From assembly GCA_047404195.1 (NCBI GenBank), contig JBDOIU010000008.1, positions 1-64,000 on the forward strand: a stretch of DNA of 64,000 nucleotides. The letters are read 5' to 3'. The stretch's first letter is position 1. Each line of letters opens with the position of its first letter. The notes below the pieces were generated by a model that saw nothing but the letters and a program-made list of their open reading frames with translations, was not told the DNA's origin and ran no database searches. The DNA comes from JAJRRL01 sp047404195. GTDB taxonomy: Bacteria; Pseudomonadota; Gammaproteobacteria; JAJRRL01. Made by a program: the position numbers and the translations under genes. Positions 63,303-64,000 of this stretch are shown piece after piece.

Positions 63303-64000
63303 ATGTCTGATGAATCTGAAAAGTTACTGCACTGTTCGTTTTGTGGTAAAAACCAGCATGAAGTGCGTAAGCTCATTGCTGGGCCATCTGTCTATGTTTG
63401 CAATGAATGCATCAAGCTGTGCAACAATATCATTCGAGATGAGGACAGTGTTACTGAGATAACTGGTGATGCATTACCGACGCCAAAGGAAATCCATCGT
63501 AAACTGGATGATTATGTTATCGATCAACAGCAAGCAAAAAAAATATTATCGGTGGCAGTTTATAATCATTACAAGAGGCTACGTTACCAATCTCAAGCTG
63601 ACGATGTTGAGCTGAATAAAAGTAATATATTACTGATTGGTCCAACAGGATCAGGTAAAACATTATTGGCGCAAACATTGGCGCGTATTCTTAATGTGCC
63701 ATTTGCTATCGCGGATGCGACTACATTAACCGAAGCAGGTTACGTCGGTGAGGACGTTGAAAATATTGTGCAAAAGTTATTGCAGAGTTGTGATTACAAT
63801 GTTGAGCGGGCACAAACAGGTATTATCTATATTGATGAGATAGATAAGATTACTCGCAAGTCTGAGAACCCTTCAATCACACGTGATGTGTCTGGTGAAG
63901 GTGTGCAGCAGGCGTTATTAAAGTTGATTGAAGGCACAGTTGCTGCCATACCTCCACAAGGTGGGCGTAAGCATCCACAGCAAGAGTACTTGCAAGTCAA
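63303..64000 (+). CDS. clpX: Clp protease ATP-binding subunit ClpX (3' end cut by window)
   Basis: AAA+ unfoldase that feeds substrates to ClpP. From ATG 63303 the frame stays open to the end of the window (about 232 codons of ~420). The N-terminal C4 zinc-binding domain has C11, C14, C33, C36; then LDDYVIDQQQAKK, Walker A GPTGSGKT and Walker B IIYIDEIDKI. Sequence beyond 64000 would finish it. Confidence 0.96.
   Translation, partial: MSDESEKLLHCSFCGKNQHEVRKLIAGPSVYVCNECIKLCNNIIRDEDSVTEITGDALPTPKEIHRKLDDYVIDQQQAKKILSVAVYNHYKRLRYQSQADDVELNKSNILLIGPTGSGKTLLAQTLARILNVPFAIADATTLTEAGYVGEDVENIVQKLLQSCDYNVERAQTGIIYIDEIDKITRKSENPSITRDVSGEGVQQALLKLIEGTVAAIPPQGGRKHPQQEYLQV

Overview
The window is a piece of a gammaproteobacterial chromosome, most likely from the order Legionellales (Coxiella/Legionella-like). 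The grounds are: the gene order nuo, initiator tRNA, rimP-nusA-infB-rbfA-truB; a pyrophosphate-type phosphofructokinase; a kbl-tdh pair; no isoprenoid (MEP) genes in the two places where gammaproteobacteria usually keep them; and orphan genes of host-interaction type preceded by direct repeats like the PmrA boxes that control type IV effectors in Coxiella and Legionella. The genus cannot be named from the sequence alone.

Layout. 1-7.4 kb: the end of the complex I operon (nuoH partial, nuoI-N). 7.6-13.5 kb: tRNA-fMet, a terminator, then rimP-nusA-infB-rbfA-truB. 13.5-20.4 kb: an unknown membrane protein, a 17-kDa-antigen-like lipoprotein, hemB, radA, glyA-nrdR-nusB, ttcA. 20.4-23.9 kb: accessory island 1, with two orphan proteins, one of 740 residues with HAD-like motifs. 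24-30.4 kb, minus strand: rsfS-rlmH-mrdA-rodA-mltB and a TPR-methyltransferase fusion. 30.7-35.4 kb: three tandem paralogous outer-membrane porin genes, each with its own terminator. 35.9-36.7 kb: an orphan multi-pass membrane protein. 36.9-38.4 kb: dacA-ybeD (minus). 38.5-42.7 kb: ndk, rlmN, rodZ-like, hisS, yfgM. 42.7-46.2 kb: accessory island 2, two orphan genes read divergently, both with PmrA-like boxes. 46.5-48.7 kb: a frameshifted EamA transporter and the phosphofructokinase. 48.8-54.3 kb: mpl, kbl-tdh, etfBA. 54.5-56.2 kb: a third orphan gene with a PmrA-like box. 56.2-60.9 kb: xseB-ispA and an Mla-type lipid-transport operon. 61.1-64 kb: tRNA-Leu, tig, clpP, clpX (cut by the window end).

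Most of the DNA is ordinary housekeeping. The interesting layer is the accessory genes placed at the downstream ends of conserved operons. Two of them (44197-46179 and 54557-56233) are clearly paralogous: both have an N-terminal LGKKP/VHCKS/RLxxLMPxE block and two hydrophobic segments near the C-terminus. Both have the same promoter design, a TTAAG-type direct repeat with 11-base period placed 10-11 bases before a TATAAT. A third orphan (42718-43731, minus) has the same repeat. I read these as candidate Dot/Icm effectors under a PmrA-like regulator; this is inference, as no secretion genes are in the window.

The porin cluster is the second notable region. The middle copy has lost its ATG (CTG in its place) and has a weakened ribosome site, while its reading frame stays open. 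The 3' ends of copies 2 and 3 are nearly identical, which suggests recent gene conversion.
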